Assembly (NCBI RefSeq): GCF_000018325.1
Contig: NC_009922.1
Location: 2,170,001 to 2,234,000, forward strand
DNA length: 64,000 nucleotides
Reading direction: 5' to 3'
Source: Alkaliphilus oremlandii OhILAs
Lineage (GTDB): Bacteria; Bacillota; Clostridia; Peptostreptococcales; Natronincolaceae
A program made the translations under genes and the position numbers. The notes beneath the pieces were generated by a model that saw only the letters and a program-made list of their open reading frames with translations, did no database searches and was not told the origin of the DNA. Position 1 is the first letter of the stretch, and each line of letters starts with the position of its first letter. Below are positions 61,364 through 64,000 of the stretch, piece after piece.

Positions 61364-61792
61364 TTAATATTCGTCAGAATCTAATGCCTCTTCTATTATT
61401 TCTTCAAGGTCCAGCTCGTCTATAATATTGAGATCTTCTTCTACACTGAATTTTTCTTTCAACAGATTTTTCTTCTCTTCAATCAGCTCTTTTTTATTAT
61501 CATAAATCTGAGATAATTTCTCCTTACCCTCTGTAAGATTTGCTTCTAAAGCATCCTTTGCTTTTTCTAATTCTTTTTTTGCTTTTTCCAATTCTTTTTT
61601 TGCTTTTTTTCTATTGTTTTTACCGCTATCTGGAGATAGGAACAAAGCTGTGACACTAGCTATGATACCTCCTACAGCTGCTCCTTTCACAATACCCTTT
61701 GCATGCTCAAGATTTTTTTCTCTTTCGATCTCTTTCGGGTCCAATCTTCTTTTTACGTCTTTCATTTTTCTCTGTAGTTGTTTGATATCCAT
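61364..61792 (-). CDS. YtxH-domain protein
   Basis: 142 residues. YtxH segment GIVKGAAVGGIIASVTALFLSPDSGKNNRKK near residues 32-62, with one membrane span, followed by a coiled coil containing the tandem heptads KKELEKAKKELEKAK. Acidic C-terminus. AAGGAG ribosome binding site. Usual small-operon partner of DUF948 proteins; role unknown, often linked to general stress. Confidence 0.85.
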   Translation of the reverse strand: MDIKQLQRKMKDVKRRLDPKEIEREKNLEHAKGIVKGAAVGGIIASVTALFLSPDSGKNNRKKAKKELEKAKKELEKAKDALEANLTEGKEKLSQIYDNKKELIEEKKNLLKEKFSVEEDLNIIDELDLEEIIEEALDSDEY

Positions 61793-61937
61793 ATGAACAC
61801 TCCTTTATTATATAATGTTTATTTCCTGTTATACCCAATATTTATAATGTAAAACAGAGAATTTGTATTCCATTATAAATATTCTCCATAATACCATGTT
61901 TTTCCTCTTTCTTATTTTAGAAAATTATCGCTTTCAA

Positions 61938-63887
61938 TCAATGTATAAAATGATCGCCTTCTTCAAAAAGATTTCTGCGATATTCAATATAGAGATGCTT
62001 CAAGACAGTTATTTTTTCGTTCATTTCTAACTGTAAGTCCGATACTGTGTCGTATTCTCTAGCATCTATCGCCTGCCGCATTCTAGTAAATAACGATTTT
62101 TTATTTAAAGTATCTTTCATTAGATAAATTCTCAAATCATTTACCTTTTCCCAATGAACCACATCAATGTCCGTACTGGTTTCCTCTTTATGAATTTTTA
62201 CCAAGCTTCTGACCAAGGCAATATTATCGGGAATAATTCTTCCTGACAGCTCTGTGAGCCATTGAACCATGGTGCCCAATTTATAGGACGCTATAATAGG
62301 GCGGCTAAATACTTCGCCTGCGCATAGAATCTCTGTTTTACCCGGCTCTTGATCAAAATGCTGGATATTTTCCCATACAGTGGCTGGCGGGATGCCGAAC
62401 ATGCTATTTCGTTCCTCTTCTGTATAATATTCAAATACATCTTCCTCACTTCTATAGACACGATTCGTTTCAAGGTAAAACTTTTCCTCCCCTTGTTTTT
62501 TAGAAAATTCTTTTTCTAGGGCATTGGAAGTCAAACCAGATTTTACTGCGGCAAGAAGTCCATCCATCATGGTTTGATAAATAGCAGCGATGGCTAAATA
62601 CGTATTAGTAGATGGGTTAGAAGAGCGAACCTCAAATCTCGTTGCATTTGGATTATTGATGTCCCGAATCAACCCAATTAGAACCGTACGGTTTCTAGAC
62701 GGCATATCTGCCCTGTGACCAATTGCACTGACGGTACAGATTGGTGCTTCAAACCCTGGCTTTAAGCGATTAAAAGCGTCGTTTGTTGCCGTTATAAAAG
62801 GGTTCACCACCTCATAATTTCTAAGGATGCCATAGAGGGCTCCCCAACCTAAAATGCTCATATACTCCATCGTTCTATCTTTTGGGGTAAATATATTAAT
62901 ATATTTGCCGCTGCTAAGCTGGATAGCAACACCAACATGAATGTGCTTTCCACTGCCTGCAACACCTTCTATTGGTTTTGCTCGAAATGTTACTTCTAGA
63001 CCATGTCTTTTAAAGGTCTCCTCAATGATTTCTCTAATAAACAGTTCATTGTCCGCCGCCTGAATAGAGGTTGAATACTTCCAAACAATTTCTAACTGCT
63101 CCATAACATGGTTTAGGTTGCCATTGACACCGATTTTCGCACTGACACCGCCCACTTCTTTATGGCCAATTTCCGGCTGCATTCCATACTTTTCAAGTAA
63201 AAGTATGCTCTCCTCTAAAGCAGTACGCACACTTCCTTTTGTACGTTTCCAATATTGCTCCTTTAACATCTGTGAAGTTGACAATTTTTCTTCATCTGCA
63301 TATTCTTCCGGAGTTTTTACCCAAAACTCCAATTCTGTAGCCGATGTTAAGATAACCTCTTCAACAGTTTCCTCCTCTTGGATCCCTAAATCCTTTCTGA
63401 TATGGGGGTATTCCTTCAATATGGATTGAAGCTGCAAAGAGAAGTTTTGGACGGCTCTATTTAAAATTGATCTAGAGTCGACTTTTTTTGCATTATGCAC
63501 CAGAAATGCAGGGATTCTCAAAGTTCCCACTGGCAGTCCACAAGTGCTACAGATATGCTCATAATTATAATCTACAAACCAATTCACTGAAGCATCTGGA
63601 ACCAAGTCCACTTTCGCATTATTTAAGGTTGCGATACCATGTAAGGCAACACTGGAACCATCGGTTTGAACACCAACCTTAAAGAATCTGTCCATTTCAT
63701 TTATAAATAGATCAATGGGGATTTTCTCGTCAGTATCGTTGCCACCTAAATCTACACCGATTAAAGAAACGAATTGAATTGAAGGATGAGCCTTTAACAA
63801 CTCTGTCAGTGTTTCCTTATGGTGTGTCCAAGGAGGTAAGCAGTATAGCATTCGTTGATTTAAAAGCTCCTTAAGTGATTCTTTCAT
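61938..63887 (-). CDS. Glutamine synthetase-like protein with long C-terminal extension
   Basis: 649 residues, far longer than a classical GS-I (about 445) and shorter than GS-III (about 700). N-terminal beta-grasp region FKVGVQTDGSSVALHGIATLNNAKVDLVPD, catalytic AGSGKHIHVG and the TRFEVRSSNPSTNTYLAIA C-terminal signature are present. The final 150 residues are a helical extension. Ligates ammonia to glutamate if active. GGGAGGG ribosome binding site; the promoter lies close to the window edge. Confidence 0.82.
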   Translation of the reverse strand: MKESLKELLNQRMLYCLPPWTHHKETLTELLKAHPSIQFVSLIGVDLGGNDTDEKIPIDLFINEMDRFFKVGVQTDGSSVALHGIATLNNAKVDLVPDASVNWFVDYNYEHICSTCGLPVGTLRIPAFLVHNAKKVDSRSILNRAVQNFSLQLQSILKEYPHIRKDLGIQEEETVEEVILTSATELEFWVKTPEEYADEEKLSTSQMLKEQYWKRTKGSVRTALEESILLLEKYGMQPEIGHKEVGGVSAKIGVNGNLNHVMEQLEIVWKYSTSIQAADNELFIREIIEETFKRHGLEVTFRAKPIEGVAGSGKHIHVGVAIQLSSGKYINIFTPKDRTMEYMSILGWGALYGILRNYEVVNPFITATNDAFNRLKPGFEAPICTVSAIGHRADMPSRNRTVLIGLIRDINNPNATRFEVRSSNPSTNTYLAIAAIYQTMMDGLLAAVKSGLTSNALEKEFSKKQGEEKFYLETNRVYRSEEDVFEYYTEEERNSMFGIPPATVWENIQHFDQEPGKTEILCAGEVFSRPIIASYKLGTMVQWLTELSGRIIPDNIALVRSLVKIHKEETSTDIDVVHWEKVNDLRIYLMKDTLNKKSLFTRMRQAIDAREYDTVSDLQLEMNEKITVLKHLYIEYRRNLFEEGDHFIH

Positions 63888-64000
63888 ATATTTTCCCTCC
63901 CAAATGTTTCTCTAATTTTAATATTGAATATATAGTTTTTGATATTTAAATATTATATATGGTTTCTATAAATTTTTCTACCAAGAACGGATCAAACTGG

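Overview
The window looks like a chromosomal segment of an endospore-forming, anaerobic, low-GC member of the Clostridia, and Alkaliphilus-type Clostridia fit best (inference). The spore evidence is two alpha/beta-type small acid-soluble spore proteins, the germination pair SleB/YpeB, a SpoVB-like flippase and a Spo0E-like phosphatase. Other supporting points are an anaerobic ribonucleotide reductase with its radical-SAM activase, a valS T-box leader, strong AGGAGG ribosome binding sites, frequent TTG/GTG starts and AT-rich spacers. I see no tRNA, rRNA, CRISPR array, prophage or intact insertion sequence. Most genes lie on the minus strand.

Layout. 0-2.2 kb: 5' part of valS behind a consensus promoter and T-box, then pgsA. 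2.3-6.7 kb: an orphan lipoprotein for an ABC importer, followed by small membrane or unknown proteins, a 64-bp decayed copy of part of that lipoprotein gene, two Nudix hydrolases and a GNAT. 7-10 kb: a metal operon (HMA chaperone, P1B-type ATPase, Crp/Fnr regulator) with an FNR-like operator at -41.5. 10-14.6 kb: a cysteine desulfidase-like enzyme with a sigma-54 promoter, its probable Cys-rich enhancer-binding activator, a YibE/F membrane protein and a 44-residue MDCC-motif peptide. 14.7-17.4 kb: a Ca2+ ATPase. 17.8-23.9 kb: small detoxification or modification enzymes (PhzF-like, pirin, MsrB, two GNATs, NimA-like, nucleotidyltransferase). 24-35.8 kb: SASP, nrdDG, flippase, ABC-F, murI, unknowns, ypeB and sleB.

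35.9-42.7 kb: mgtE with a short acidic leader ORF, rodA, a chemoreceptor, a second SASP, an MFS transporter and a Gly-rich membrane peptide. 43-50 kb: two unknowns, then a complete Bce-type module (response regulator, kinase, ATPase, permease) with a TTACA-N4-TGTAA dyad between the regulatory and transporter genes, and a DUF1385 protein. 50-57.5 kb: hemerythrin (second FNR-like -41.5 site), the TldE/TldD pair, ferritin, a cation/proton antiporter with a PII-like partner, and spo0E-like. 57.7-64 kb: an importer ATPase/permease pair without its own binding protein (the 2.3-kb lipoprotein is a candidate partner), an HD-GYP protein, two membrane/coiled-coil proteins and a long glutamine synthetase-like enzyme.

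No single large new system stands out. The most interesting material is regulatory: two class-II-spaced FNR-like sites with a matching FNR-type recognition helix encoded in the window; a sigma-54 promoter with three dyads, two of them forming a hairpin; the mgtE leader ORF whose stop codon lies in a palindrome that covers the mgtE ribosome binding site; and the decayed lipoprotein fragment from which a neighbouring ORF appears to have taken its start.
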